Source of the DNA: Streptomyces albireticuli | GTDB lineage: Bacteria > Actinomycetota > Actinomycetes > Streptomycetales > Streptomycetaceae | Reading direction: 5' to 3' | Assembly (NCBI RefSeq): GCF_021228125.1 | Contig: NZ_JAJQQS010000005.1 | Span: forward strand, 426,439 to 490,438 | DNA: 64,000 bases | Shown here: positions 19,261 through 28,089 of the stretch, one piece after another | Numbering within the stretch: position 1 is the first letter of the stretch | How the letters are laid out: every line of letters starts with the position of its first letter | Notes under the pieces: model-generated | Seen by the model: the letters and a program-made list of their open reading frames with translations, nothing else | What the model was told of the DNA's origin: nothing | Database searches by the model: none | Translations under genes and position numbers: made by a program

Positions 19261-19351
19261 CCCCGTCCCACGGGCGCCGCCGACCCTCGTCCGCCGCGTT
19301 CACGGACGTACGGCAGAATCGTGGTGCTTGGACAAACCACCAGGAGGACGC

Positions 19352-20251
19352 GTGTCCGGATTCGTAGAGAAGCCCGAACCGGTCGAGGTGCCCGGCCTTG
19401 AGCACCTGCACACGGGCAAGGTCCGCGACCTCTACCGCGACGGGGCGGGCCGGCTGGTGATGGTCGCCTCCGACCGCGTCTCGGCCTACGACTGGGTGCT
19501 GCCCACCGAGATCCCCGACAAGGGCCGGGTCCTCACCCAGCTCTCGCTGTGGTGGTTCGAGCGCCTCACCGACCTGGCCCCGAACCACGTGCTCTCCACC
19601 GAGCTGCCGCCCGGCGCCCCCGCCGACTGGGAAGGCCGCACGCTGATCTGCCGCTCCCTGGACATGGTCCCGGTCGAGTGCGTGGCCCGCGGCTATCTCA
19701 CGGGCTCGGGCCTCGCGGAGTACGAGCAGACCCGCACCGTCTGCGGCCTCGCCCTCCCCGAGGGCCTGACCGACGGCTCCGAGCTGCCCTCCCCGATCTT
19801 CACCCCGGCCGCCAAGGCCGAGGTCGGCGAGCACGACGAGAACGTCTCCTACGAGGAGGTGGCCCGGCAGGTGGGCGCCGAGACGGCCGCCCAGCTCCGC
19901 CAGGCCACCCTCGCCGTCTACGGCCGGGCCCGGGACATCGCCCGCGACCGGGGCATCATCCTCGCCGACACGAAGTTCGAGTTCGGCTTCGCGGACGGGG
20001 AGCTGGTCCTGGCCGACGAGGTGCTGACGCCGGACTCCTCCCGCTTCTGGCCGGCCGACAGCTGGCAGCCGGGGCGCGCACAGCCCTCCTTCGACAAGCA
20101 GTTCGTCCGCGACTGGCTCACCTCCCCGGCCTCGGGCTGGGACCGCAAGGGCGAGCTGCCCCCGCCGGAGCTCCCGGGCGACGTGGTGGACCGGACGCGC
20201 TCGAAGTACGTGGAGGCGTACGAGCGCCTGACGGGCATGAGCTGGCAGTAG
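19352..20251 (+). CDS. purC: SAICAR synthetase
   Basis: ATP-dependent ligation of aspartate to CAIR, giving SAICAR. 299 residues, the long actinobacterial/yeast-like form. Family signatures: GKVRDLY at the N-terminus, SDRVSAYDWVLP, LDMVPVECVARGYLTGSG, and the second signature LADTKFEFGF...DEVLTPDSSRFW. It starts at GTG 19352 with a perfect AGGAGG five bases upstream. It is convergent with the dehydratase gene. Confidence 0.98.
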   Translation: MSGFVEKPEPVEVPGLEHLHTGKVRDLYRDGAGRLVMVASDRVSAYDWVLPTEIPDKGRVLTQLSLWWFERLTDLAPNHVLSTELPPGAPADWEGRTLICRSLDMVPVECVARGYLTGSGLAEYEQTRTVCGLALPEGLTDGSELPSPIFTPAAKAEVGEHDENVSYEEVARQVGAETAAQLRQATLAVYGRARDIARDRGIILADTKFEFGFADGELVLADEVLTPDSSRFWPADSWQPGRAQPSFDKQFVRDWLTSPASGWDRKGELPPPELPGDVVDRTRSKYVEAYERLTGMSWQ

Positions 20252-20265
20252 GCCGCGAGGGCGGG

Positions 20266-20288
20266 CCGGACGGGCGCTCCCCGTCCGG
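20266..20288. terminator. Bidirectional terminator, purC / dehydratase
   Basis: A perfect 9-bp stem CCGGACGGG (20266-20274) with CCCGTCCGG (20280-20288) in the 46-bp gap between convergent genes. Confidence 0.75.
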
Positions 20289-20297
20289 GCCCGTCCG

Positions 20298-21332
20298 TCA
20301 CACCACGTAGCGGTCGGGCGCGAACAGCCCCAGGTTGTCCCGGACCCACTCCGACGTCCGCGCCAGCCCCTCCTCCAGGTCCACGACCGGCTTCCAGCCT
20401 GCCCACTCCCGCGCCCGGGAGTTGTCCGACAGCAGCCGCTCCACCTCGCTCCCCGAGGGCCGCAGCCGCGACGGGTCCACGACGACCCTCGCGTCCCGCC
20501 CCGACGCCCGGATCAGCGACTCGGCGAGGTCCCCGACGGAGATCTCCCGGCCCGTGCCGAGGTTCACCGCGTGGCCGACCGCGCGGTCGCAGTCCGCGAG
20601 CGCGAGGAACCCCTCGGCCGTGTCCGTCACATACGTGAAGTCGCGGGTCGGCGTCGTCGAGCCGAGCTTGATCTCGGACGCCCCCGAGTGCAGCTGGGCG
20701 AGGATCGTGGGGATCACGGCCCGCGCGGACTGGCGCGGACCATAGGTGTTGAAGGGCCGCACGACCGTGACGGGCAGCTCGAAGGAGTGCGCGTAGGACA
20801 GCGCCAGCATGTCCGCGCCGATCTTCGAGGCGGAGTAGGGCGACTGCGGCTGGAGCGGGTGGTCCTCCCGGATCGGCACGGTCCGCGCCGTCCCGTACAC
20901 CTCACTGGTCGAGGTGTGCACCATCCGTCGCACGCCATAACGACGGCAGGCCGCCGCGACATGCTCCGTACCGGCGACATTGGTCTGCACATACGCCTCG
21001 GGCGAGGCGTAGCTGTACGGGATGCCGATCAGCGCGGCGAGGTGGAAGACGGTGTCGCAGCCGGCGACGGCGTCCATCACCCGCCCCGCGTCCCGGACGT
21101 CACCGGCGAGCGTCTCCACGGGGGAGTCCGGCCCGAGGTAGCGGGCGAGGTGGCCGCGCTCGGCGTAGGGCTTGTAGTGGACGAGCACCCGCACCCGGGC
21201 ACCGCGCCGGACGAGCAGGTCGACGAGGGTCGACCCGATGAACCCTTCGGCGCCGGTGACCAGGACGGTGCGCCCGGCCCAGCTCTGCGGGGCCGGGGAC
21301 GGGGCCGGGGAAGGGGTGGTGAGCGTGCTCAT
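20298..21332 (-). CDS. NAD-dependent sugar-nucleotide 4,6-dehydratase, LegB-like
   Basis: 344-residue extended SDR enzyme. Rossmann motif GAEGFIG (27-33), HTSTSEVYG and catalytic Y165-x3-K169 in SPYSASK. The block LIGIPYSYASPEAYVQTN, the run PFNTYGPRQSARAVIPTI and KLGSTTPTRDF closely follow LegB-type UDP-N-acetylhexosamine 4,6-dehydratases used for modified surface sugars. The exact substrate is not provable here. It starts at ATG 21332 with GAAAGGA. It lies 125 bp behind the murG-like gene on the same strand, likely one operon. Confidence 0.85.
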   Translation of the reverse strand: MSTLTTPSPAPSPAPQSWAGRTVLVTGAEGFIGSTLVDLLVRRGARVRVLVHYKPYAERGHLARYLGPDSPVETLAGDVRDAGRVMDAVAGCDTVFHLAALIGIPYSYASPEAYVQTNVAGTEHVAAACRRYGVRRMVHTSTSEVYGTARTVPIREDHPLQPQSPYSASKIGADMLALSYAHSFELPVTVVRPFNTYGPRQSARAVIPTILAQLHSGASEIKLGSTTPTRDFTYVTDTAEGFLALADCDRAVGHAVNLGTGREISVGDLAESLIRASGRDARVVVDPSRLRPSGSEVERLLSDNSRAREWAGWKPVVDLEEGLARTSEWVRDNLGLFAPDRYVV

Positions 21333-21457
21333 GCGGGATCCTTTCGAAGGCGGGAAGCGGGTCCCGCCGTGGCGATGAGAAGTCGTACGTGCCGGACGCC
21401 CGGCGGTCCGGACGGTCCGGGGGAGGGGCTCACAGGGACCGGGTGAGGACCGGAGCG

Positions 21458-22669
21458 TCAGGCGGCGTCGGGCAGCCGCCCGCCGGGCCGCGGCCCGTGG
21501 ACCGGCGCGGCGCCGCCCCCCGGCCACCCGGCCAGCCGCAGCACCCACGCCGCCATCAGGTCCGCGGCGGCCGCGTGCGTACCGGGATCCGCCGCCGCCC
21601 CCATCGCGGCCAGCCGCGCCGGGTCCGTCAGGAGCGGCTCGATCAGCCCGGCCAGCCGGTCGCCGGTGGCCTCGCCGTCGGGGAGCAGCAGCCCCGCACC
21701 GGCGTCCGAGAGGACCCGCGCGTTGTGGGTCTGGTGGTCGTGCGGGGCGTGCGGATAGGGCACCAGCACCGCCGGTACGCCGACGGTCGCCAGCTCGGCC
21801 ACCGTCGCCGAACCCGCCCGGCACACCACCACGTCGGCGGCCGCGTAGGCGAGGTCCATCCGGTCGAGGTAGCCGACCGCCGTGGCGACCCCGTCGCAGC
21901 CGTCCGCCGCCAGCCGGGCCCGTACCGCCGCCAGCGCCGCCGGGCCGGTCTTGATCAGCAGGTGCGTGCCGGGGGCGCCGCGCCACCGCCGGGCCAGCTC
22001 CACCGCCGCCTCGGTGAGCCGCGCCGCGCCCAGGCTGCCGCCGTTGAACAGCACCAGCCGCGCGTCCACGGGCACCCCGAGGGACTGCCGGGCCGAGGCC
22101 CGCAGCGCGGTCCGCGCCGCCCGGTCCAGCCCGGCCACCGCGCCCACCAGCGGCATCCCCACCGTCTCGGCGCGGGCCCCGGCCCGCGCCGACAGGTGCT
22201 CACGGCTGCGGTCGAAGGCGAGCGCCACATGCGGGGTCAGGGTGGTGGCGAACCGGTTCGCCCGGCCGGGCACCGCGTTGGACTCGTGGACGAGCGCGGG
22301 CCGCCCGGCCAGCCGGGCACCGAGGACCGCGGGCGCGCTGGGATAGCCGCCCATGCCGACCACGACCTGCGCCCGCTGCTCCTCGATCACCCGGCGCGCC
22401 TGCATCCCCGAACGCAGCAGATCGGCGGGGAGCAGGAAGCGGCGCGAGCCGAGCGACGGATCGAAGGGGATCATGTCGACCGTGTGCAGCCGGTAGCCGG
22501 CCGCGGGGATCAGCCGGGTCTCCAGCCCGCGTTCCGTCCCGATGAAGCTGATGACCGCGTCCGGCACGGCCCGGCGGACCGCGTCGGCGACCGCGAGCCC
22601 GGGATAGATGTGACCGCCGGTACCGCCCGCTCCGACGACCACCGAAAGGGTGTCGTGTGCTGTAGCCAT
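21458..22669 (-). CDS. MurG-like UDP-GlcNAc transferase (paralogue)
   Basis: 403 residues, GT28/GT-B fold. MurG signatures: VVVGAGGTGGHIYPGLA phosphate loop, PALVHESNAVPGRANR, LFNGGSLGAARL, and the donor site RAGSATVAELATVGVPAVLVPYP...DHQTHNA. True MurG makes lipid II from lipid I; the main murG normally sits in the dcw cluster. With no ftsW/murC neighbours, this is taken to be a second copy, perhaps for a stage- or stress-specific glycan. It pairs with the LegB-like gene and is divergent from a two-component system. Confidence 0.88.
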   Translation of the reverse strand: MATAHDTLSVVVGAGGTGGHIYPGLAVADAVRRAVPDAVISFIGTERGLETRLIPAAGYRLHTVDMIPFDPSLGSRRFLLPADLLRSGMQARRVIEEQRAQVVVGMGGYPSAPAVLGARLAGRPALVHESNAVPGRANRFATTLTPHVALAFDRSREHLSARAGARAETVGMPLVGAVAGLDRAARTALRASARQSLGVPVDARLVLFNGGSLGAARLTEAAVELARRWRGAPGTHLLIKTGPAALAAVRARLAADGCDGVATAVGYLDRMDLAYAAADVVVCRAGSATVAELATVGVPAVLVPYPHAPHDHQTHNARVLSDAGAGLLLPDGEATGDRLAGLIEPLLTDPARLAAMGAAADPGTHAAAADLMAAWVLRLAGWPGGGAAPVHGPRPGGRLPDAA

Positions 22670-22690
22670 GGCCGCAGCGTGGCGAGGCGG

Positions 22691-22708
22691 TCTAAGAGCC
22701 TTCTAAGA
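22691..22708. promoter_or_regulatory. TCTAAGA direct repeat, 11-bp phase
   Basis: TCTAAGA at 22691-22697 and again at 22702-22708, exactly 11 bp apart. This is the classic arrangement for an OmpR-family dimer on one DNA face. It lies 22-39 bp upstream of the murG-like start and ~100 bp upstream of the response regulator start, so it could control both directions. Confidence 0.55.
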
Positions 22709-22808
22709 CACGTTCTGCCAAGGTGGGCGGGGGAACCGGACGGTTCCCCACCGCGTCCGCCCGCCCCCGGACGCGGGCGCCCGCACCCGCGCGAGAGGCC
22801 CTCCCCGC

Positions 22809-23510
22809 ATGCCCGCTGCCGAGCCGCCGACCGTCCTCGTCGTCGACGACGACCCCGAGGTGCGGGCCGCCGTCGTCGACGGCCTCTGCGTCGAGGGGTA
22901 CGTGGTGCGCTCCGCCGCCGACGGCCTGGAGGCGCTGTCCGCCGTCGCCGCCGAGCCGCCCGCCGCGATCGTCCTCGACCTCGCCATGCCCGTGCTCGAC
23001 GGCCTCGCCGTCTGCCGGCGGCTGCGCGGCCTCGGCGACCGTACGCCCGTGCTCGTACTGACCGCCCGCGACGCCGTCTCCGATCGCGTCGCGGGCCTGG
23101 ACGCGGGCGCCGACGACTACCTCGTCAAACCCTTCGCCCTGGACGAGCTCTTCGCCCGGCTCCGGGCCCTGCTGCGCCGCGCGGCCCCCGCCGAACCGGC
23201 CGAGGAGAGCGAGACGCTGGTCTTCGCCGACCTCACCGTCGACCCGGCCACCCGCACCGGGGTGCGCCGCGGCCTCCCCATCGAGCTCACCCGCACCGAG
23301 TTCGCCCTGCTCGACGTGCTGATGCGGCACCCGGGGCAGGTGCTGCCGCGCGAGGTGATCCAGGAGCGGGTCTGGGGCACCGACTTCGGCACGGACTCCA
23401 ACTCCCTCGCCGTCTACATCGGTTACCTCCGCCGCAAACTGGAGGCGGGCGGCGCGCCCCGGCTCGTCCACACCGTGCACGGCGTCGGCTACCGGCTGGC
23501 CGAGCAGTGA
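22809..23510 (+). CDS. Response regulator, OmpR/MprA family
   Basis: 233 residues. Receiver domain with D13-D15 acidic pocket, phospho-acceptor D57 in IVLDLAMP, Lys in DDYLVKPF; winged-helix DNA-binding domain from ~135 (LTRTEFALLDVLMRHPGQVLPREVI...SLAVYIGYLRRKLE...VHTVHGVGYRL). Closest in layout to the MprA/TcrA envelope-stress regulators of actinobacteria. Its stop overlaps the kinase start. Divergent from the murG-like operon across the TCTAAGA repeat. Confidence 0.92.
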   Translation: MPAAEPPTVLVVDDDPEVRAAVVDGLCVEGYVVRSAADGLEALSAVAAEPPAAIVLDLAMPVLDGLAVCRRLRGLGDRTPVLVLTARDAVSDRVAGLDAGADDYLVKPFALDELFARLRALLRRAAPAEPAEESETLVFADLTVDPATRTGVRRGLPIELTRTEFALLDVLMRHPGQVLPREVIQERVWGTDFGTDSNSLAVYIGYLRRKLEAGGAPRLVHTVHGVGYRLAEQ

Positions 23511-24886
23511 GGGCCCTGCGCAGCCGCCTCCTGGGCCGCAGACCGCTGCGGGCCCGGCTGGCGCTCGTCACCTCCGCCGCCGTCGCCGTCGTCGCCCTGG
23601 GCGTCCTCGCGGCGGCGTACGTCGTCATCCGCTACGAACTGGTCCGCCAGCTCGACCTCCAGCTCAAGCAGCAGGCCAGCCTGATCGCCGCCCAGCAGAG
23701 CCGGGAGAGCCCCACGACCGGGACGCTGTACGGGGAGTGCGCCTGGCTCGCCGCGCCCGCCTGCGCCCAGGTCGTGCGGGCCGACCCGACCGCGCACCCG
23801 GCCGGCCTGGTGCTGCCCGTGACCGGCGCCACCCGCCGCGTCGCCGCCGGCACCCTCGGCGAGTACTACAGCGACATCACCCTGGACGGCCGCGCCATGC
23901 GGATGTTCACCACCCCGGTCAAGGACGGCCGTGCCCTCCAGGTCGCGGTCCGCTCCGACACCGTCGACAAGGGCGTGCGCCAGGCCGGCCTGCTGCTCGG
24001 CGCCGTCGGCGGCGGCGGGGTGCTCCTCGCGGCGGGGCTCGGCTACTTCGCCTCCCGCACCTCCCTGCGGCCCGTCACCCGGCTCACCGCGACGGCCGAG
24101 CGCATCGCCGCCACCCGCGATCCGGCCCACCGCATCGAGCTGCCCCCTTACGAGGCGCGCCGCCAGGACGAGATCACCAGCCTCGCCACCAGCTTCAACA
24201 CCATGCTCGGCGAGCTGGAGGAAGCCGTCGCCGCCCAGCGCCGCCTGGTCGCCGACGCCTCCCACGAACTGCGCACCCCGCTCACCGCGCTGCGTACCAA
24301 CGCCGAACTCCTGGCCCGCGCCGAACGGCTCACCCCCGCCCAGCGCGAGCGGGCCTCCGGGGCCCTCGGCCGGCAGCTCCGCGAGGTGACGGGGCTGGTC
24401 AACGACCTCATCGAGCTCGCCCGGGACGAGGAGCCGCAGCAGCTCGTCGAACGGGTCCGGCTCGACCTGCTCGCCGAGCGCTGCGTCGGCGAGGCCCGCG
24501 GCCACTGGCCGAACACCCCCTTCGTCGCCGAGCTCACCGAGGCCACCGTCTCCGGTGTGCCCGCCCGGCTCGCCCGGCTGCTGTCCAACCTGCTCGACAA
24601 CGCCGCCAAGTTCAGCCCGCCCGGCGCCATGGTCGAGGTCCGCCTGGACCGCACCGCCGACGGGCTCGACCTCACCGTCCGCGACCACGGCCCCGGGATC
24701 TCCACCGAGGACCTGCCCTACGTCTTCGACCGCTTCTACCGCTCCCGCCAGGCCCGCGCCCTGCCCGGCTCCGGCCTCGGCCTCGCCATGGGCCGCCAGA
24801 TCGCCCGCGCCCACGGCGCCGAGCTGACCGCCGAACAAGCCGCGGGCGGCGGCGCGCGCTTCCGCCTCCGCTTCCCCCCGGAGTAG
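23507..24886 (+). CDS. Sensor histidine kinase, MprB-like
   Basis: 459 residues. Two membrane helices (~20-43 and ~160-182) flank a ~115-residue extracytoplasmic sensor with two cysteines (C78, C86) that could form a disulfide. HAMP (~183-240), HisKA with H253 in ASHELRTPLT, then HATPase with NLLDNAAKFS, DHGPGIS and GSGLGLAM. It starts at GTG 23507, overlapping the regulator stop by 4 nt. Confidence 0.92.
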   Translation: MRALRSRLLGRRPLRARLALVTSAAVAVVALGVLAAAYVVIRYELVRQLDLQLKQQASLIAAQQSRESPTTGTLYGECAWLAAPACAQVVRADPTAHPAGLVLPVTGATRRVAAGTLGEYYSDITLDGRAMRMFTTPVKDGRALQVAVRSDTVDKGVRQAGLLLGAVGGGGVLLAAGLGYFASRTSLRPVTRLTATAERIAATRDPAHRIELPPYEARRQDEITSLATSFNTMLGELEEAVAAQRRLVADASHELRTPLTALRTNAELLARAERLTPAQRERASGALGRQLREVTGLVNDLIELARDEEPQQLVERVRLDLLAERCVGEARGHWPNTPFVAELTEATVSGVPARLARLLSNLLDNAAKFSPPGAMVEVRLDRTADGLDLTVRDHGPGISTEDLPYVFDRFYRSRQARALPGSGLGLAMGRQIARAHGAELTAEQAAGGGARFRLRFPPE

Positions 24887-24923
24887 TGCGGCCCGCCAGG
24901 GATCGCCGAAGGCGGGAACGCGG

Positions 24924-24968
24924 ACCCCGGAAGCGCGAACCCCGCAAACGAGAACCCCGGAAACGCCG
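24924..24968. repeat. Short 15-bp tandem repeat
   Basis: Three units of ACCCCGGAAACGAGA-like sequence (24924-24938, 24939-24953, 24954-24968), between the kinase stop and the tRNA-Gly terminator. A longer array with the same 15-bp period abuts the second copy of this terminator at 29317. Confidence 0.55.
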
Positions 24969-24999
24969 AAGGCCCCGATCATGATGATCGGGGCCTTCG
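24967..24999 (-). terminator. tRNA-Gly terminator, copy 1
   Basis: A 15-bp perfect stem (24967-24981 with 24985-24999) and a 3-nt loop, eight bases beyond the tRNA 3' end. It may also end the convergent kinase transcript. Repeated exactly at 29327-29359. Confidence 0.85.
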
Positions 25000-25006
25000 T
25001 TCTCTG

Positions 25007-25079
<73 letters not shown>

Positions 25080-25112
25080 ATCGCACCGCGCTCTCGTGCG
25101 GTGCGGGAACCA

Positions 25113-25772
25113 CTATAGCCAACCCTGAGCGCGTGCGATGCGCGCCGCCGCATGACGGTTCTCCGCTCCCAGCTTCGCCACCGCCGCCGAGAGGTAATTC
25201 CGGACCGTCCCCGGCGTCAGCGAGGCGCGGTCCGCGATCTCCGCCACGGGCGCTCCGTCCTCGGCCAGCTCCAGCAGCTCCGCCTCCCGCGCCGTCAGCG
25301 GGGAGTCCCCGGCGCTTATCGCGTCGGCCGCCAACTCCGGGTCCACATAGCGGCTTCCCCCGTGCACCGAGCGGATGATCTCGGCCAGCCGCTGCGCCGA
25401 GACCGTCTTCGGCACGAACCCCCGCACCCCCGCCTCCAGGGCCCGCTTCAGATGCCCCGGACGCCCGTGACCAGTCACGATCATGGTCCGGCAGCCGGGC
25501 AGCTCCGCCCGCAGGGTTGTGGCCACCATCACACCGTCGGCCCCCGGCATCTGGAGATCGAGCACCGCGACATCCGGCCGGAACGTCCGCGCCATCGCCA
25601 CCGCCTCCGGCCCCGACGCGGCCTCCGCGACCACCTGAAGATCGTCCTCCAGTCCCAGTAGCGCGGCCAGCGCTCCCCGGATCAGGTGCTCGTCATCCGC
25701 GAGCATGACCCGCACGGGCGGGGGAGCGGACCGACCGGGTGCCGGTGCCCCCTCGTACCGGTCCTCCGTCAT
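25113..25772 (-). CDS. Response regulator, NarL/DesR family
   Basis: 219 residues. Receiver with acidic pocket D26/D27, phospho-acceptor D72 in VAVLDLQMPG and Lys in GFVPKTV; LuxR helix-turn-helix from LTAREAELLELAEDG. It starts at ATG 25772, overlapping the kinase stop by 4 nt. The stop codon TAG lies inside a TATAGT hexamer that is well placed as the -10 of the downstream tRNA. It probably regulates the ABC-2 exporter upstream in the same cluster. Confidence 0.92.
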   Translation of the reverse strand: MTEDRYEGAPAPGRSAPPPVRVMLADDEHLIRGALAALLGLEDDLQVVAEAASGPEAVAMARTFRPDVAVLDLQMPGADGVMVATTLRAELPGCRTMIVTGHGRPGHLKRALEAGVRGFVPKTVSAQRLAEIIRSVHGGSRYVDPELAADAISAGDSPLTAREAELLELAEDGAPVAEIADRASLTPGTVRNYLSAAVAKLGAENRHAAARIARAQGWL

Positions 25773-27262
25773 GCCGCCCCTCCGCCTTCCCCGGCCGCCT
25801 CGCCCGGACCGCCCGCCCCCCGGGCCGCCCCCACGGCCACGGGCTCTCCGCGGCCTCTCCTCTCCGACGCCCCCCGTCCGACGGCCGGTTCCCCGCCGCC
25901 GGCCCTCGGCGGACCGGCGTCTCCGCCCGCCGGGTCGGCAGCCGTTCCCGGCCCCGCGTCCGTCGCCGACGCGTCCGCCGCCGGCCCCTTCGGCAGGCCC
26001 ACCTTCGCCAACGGCACCTTCGCCGTGAGGCGGAACACCGCCGGCGGCCGCCGCTCCGCCGTCACCGTGCCGCCCAGGACCGCCAGCCGCTCCCCCAAGC
26101 CCCTCAGCCCCGAACCGCCCCCGGCCGCCGCACTCGACGAGACCCCCGCACTCGTCGAGGCCCCCGCCTCCGCCTCCGTCGAGGCCCCCGCCTCCGGCGC
26201 CCCGTCGTTCTCCATGACGAGCACCGCCACCCCCTCCACGATCCGCAGCCGCACCGCGCACCGCCCGGCGTCCGTGTGCCGCAGCACATTGGTCGTGGCC
26301 TCACGGACCACCCAGGCCAGCGCCGACTGCACCGGCGCCGGCAGCTGCCCGCCCGCCGTGTCGTCGATCCGGCACTCGATCCCCGCGGCGGAGAGCACCC
26401 CCCGCGCACCCACCAGCTCCGTCGGCAGATCCGCCTCGCGGTAGCCGCGCACCACCTCACGGACCTCACGCTGCGAGTCCCGGGCGATGCCCTGGACCTC
26501 GGCCATCAGCTCCAGGGCCTGGGGCGCCCCCCGCCGCCCCAGCTGCACCGCCAGCTCGCTCTTGAGCGCGATCACCGCGAGGTTGCGCCCCAGGACGTCG
26601 TGCAGATCCCGCCCGAACCGCAGCCGCTCCTCCGCCACCGCGAGCCGCGCCTTGGCGTCCCGCGCCGTCTCCAGCTCCCACATCACCCGCAGCATCCAGC
26701 CCGAGGCCCGCCCGGTGGACGCGCACCACAAGGAGATGAAGAGCACCCCCGCGGTCAGGACGCCCGCGGCCGACCAGTCCCCACCGGGCAGCAGGACCAG
26801 GAGCCCCAGGGCCAGCGCGACGACGACGCACCCCAGGACGTACCGGCGGAGCCGGACCATCAGGGTGAGCGGACCGAAGGTCGTCAGGGCGCTGTTCATC
26901 AGGAAGACCCCGACGGTCGAGGCGCCCCGCTGACCCTCCACCTGGAACGAGACCACCATGCAGACGAGCCCCGCGACGAACAGCACCCCTTGCCCGGCCA
27001 CCCCCCACCACGGGGCCGGTTTGTCCCACAGATAGCGGTCGAGGGCGCGCCGGAAGACCAGGATGCCCAGGAGCCCCTGGAGGGTGCAGAGGCCGCCCAG
27101 CGCCAGCAACCACGGCCGGTCGGTGCCGTGGACCAGCATGGGGCTCAGGGCGAGCGCGGGGAGCAGAACAGGCAGCAGATACAGCGTCCACCGCGTATAG
27201 CTGTCGACCTTGGCGACCCTGCTCCGCCCGCGCCAGTCCCTCGCCCGCGTCCATATCGCCAT
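25769..27262 (-). CDS. Sensor histidine kinase, DesK type
   Basis: 497 residues. Five or six membrane helices (~25-178), HisKA_3 with phospho-acceptor H221 in GRDLHDVLGRNLAVI, and HATPase with VVREATTNVLRH and GSGLRGLGERL. An unusual ~100-residue Ala/Gly/Pro-rich cytoplasmic tail follows the ATPase, and a low-complexity insert splits the ATPase near the NDG motif. ATG 27262 is chosen for the GGGGGGAG ribosome site; GTG 27286 is an alternative. Confidence 0.88.
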   Translation of the reverse strand: MAIWTRARDWRGRSRVAKVDSYTRWTLYLLPVLLPALALSPMLVHGTDRPWLLALGGLCTLQGLLGILVFRRALDRYLWDKPAPWWGVAGQGVLFVAGLVCMVVSFQVEGQRGASTVGVFLMNSALTTFGPLTLMVRLRRYVLGCVVVALALGLLVLLPGGDWSAAGVLTAGVLFISLWCASTGRASGWMLRVMWELETARDAKARLAVAEERLRFGRDLHDVLGRNLAVIALKSELAVQLGRRGAPQALELMAEVQGIARDSQREVREVVRGYREADLPTELVGARGVLSAAGIECRIDDTAGGQLPAPVQSALAWVVREATTNVLRHTDAGRCAVRLRIVEGVAVLVMENDGAPEAGASTEAEAGASTSAGVSSSAAAGGGSGLRGLGERLAVLGGTVTAERRPPAVFRLTAKVPLAKVGLPKGPAADASATDAGPGTAADPAGGDAGPPRAGGGEPAVGRGASERRGRGEPVAVGAARGAGGPGEAAGEGGGAA

Positions 27263-27315
27263 GGGCCGCGCTCCCCCCGTCACCACGTCATCCCTCGTCC
27301 CCCAGGCTCATCGCC

Positions 27316-28089
27316 CTACCGCCGCGGCTCCCACCGGAACCACCGACGTACAGCAAACACGGCCAGATACGTCCAGGCCAGCGCGGTGACCAGGTGCCCC
27401 ACGGTCTCGTAGGCGCTCAGTCCGCCCAGCCAGCCGCCGCGCACCAGCTCGATCACCGGGGAGAGCGGCAGCAGCTCGCAGGCATCGGCCATGACGTCCG
27501 GCATGGCCTCCAGGGGGATGAGCAGCCCCGAGCCCACCAGCGAGATCAGCAGCAGGGGAGTGGTCACCAGCTGGGCGCTCTCCACCGTCTTCGCCCAGGT
27601 CGTGGTCAGCGCGGCCAGCGCGATGGACAGCACCACTCCCAGCACCATCCCGATCAGCATCAGATCGGGGCGGGCAGGGGCCCGCAGATCCATCCAGAAG
27701 ACCCCCGCCACCACCAGCACCACCATCTGGGCCACCGCGACCGCCACGGCCGGAAGCGCCGTGCCGCCCAATATCTCGGCGTCGCCCGCCTCGCCCGTGC
27801 GGAGCCGCTTGAGGACCAGCTCCTCGCGGCGGGCCACATAGGCGCTGACCAGGTTCTGATAGATGACGAAGAGCAGGATGAACCCGAAGGCGCCGGTCAG
27901 CGACGTCTCGTTGAGTGACATCCCGGTATCGCCGAGGTCCATGTCACCGATCGTGGTGCGCATCGTCCACACCATGAGCACCGGCAGCAGCAGTGCCACA
28001 TACAGCGCCATCTTGTTCCGCCCGAGCAGGATCAGCTCCGCCCGGCCGAGCGCCAGCATCCGCGGCGCCGCCGTGGATATCGCCATCAC
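27316..28089 (-). CDS. ABC-2 type permease
   Basis: 257 residues with six membrane helices: first at LYVALLLPVLMVWTM, then GFILLFVIYQNLVSAYVARREE, and a C-terminal LLPLSPVIELVRGGWLGG typical of ABC-2 exporters. Its start overlaps the stop of the ATPase gene. Together they form a half-size drug or peptide exporter, typical of DesKR-controlled cassettes. Confidence 0.9.
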   Translation of the reverse strand: MMAISTAAPRMLALGRAELILLGRNKMALYVALLLPVLMVWTMRTTIGDMDLGDTGMSLNETSLTGAFGFILLFVIYQNLVSAYVARREELVLKRLRTGEAGDAEILGGTALPAVAVAVAQMVVLVVAGVFWMDLRAPARPDLMLIGMVLGVVLSIALAALTTTWAKTVESAQLVTTPLLLISLVGSGLLIPLEAMPDVMADACELLPLSPVIELVRGGWLGGLSAYETVGHLVTALAWTYLAVFAVRRWFRWEPRR

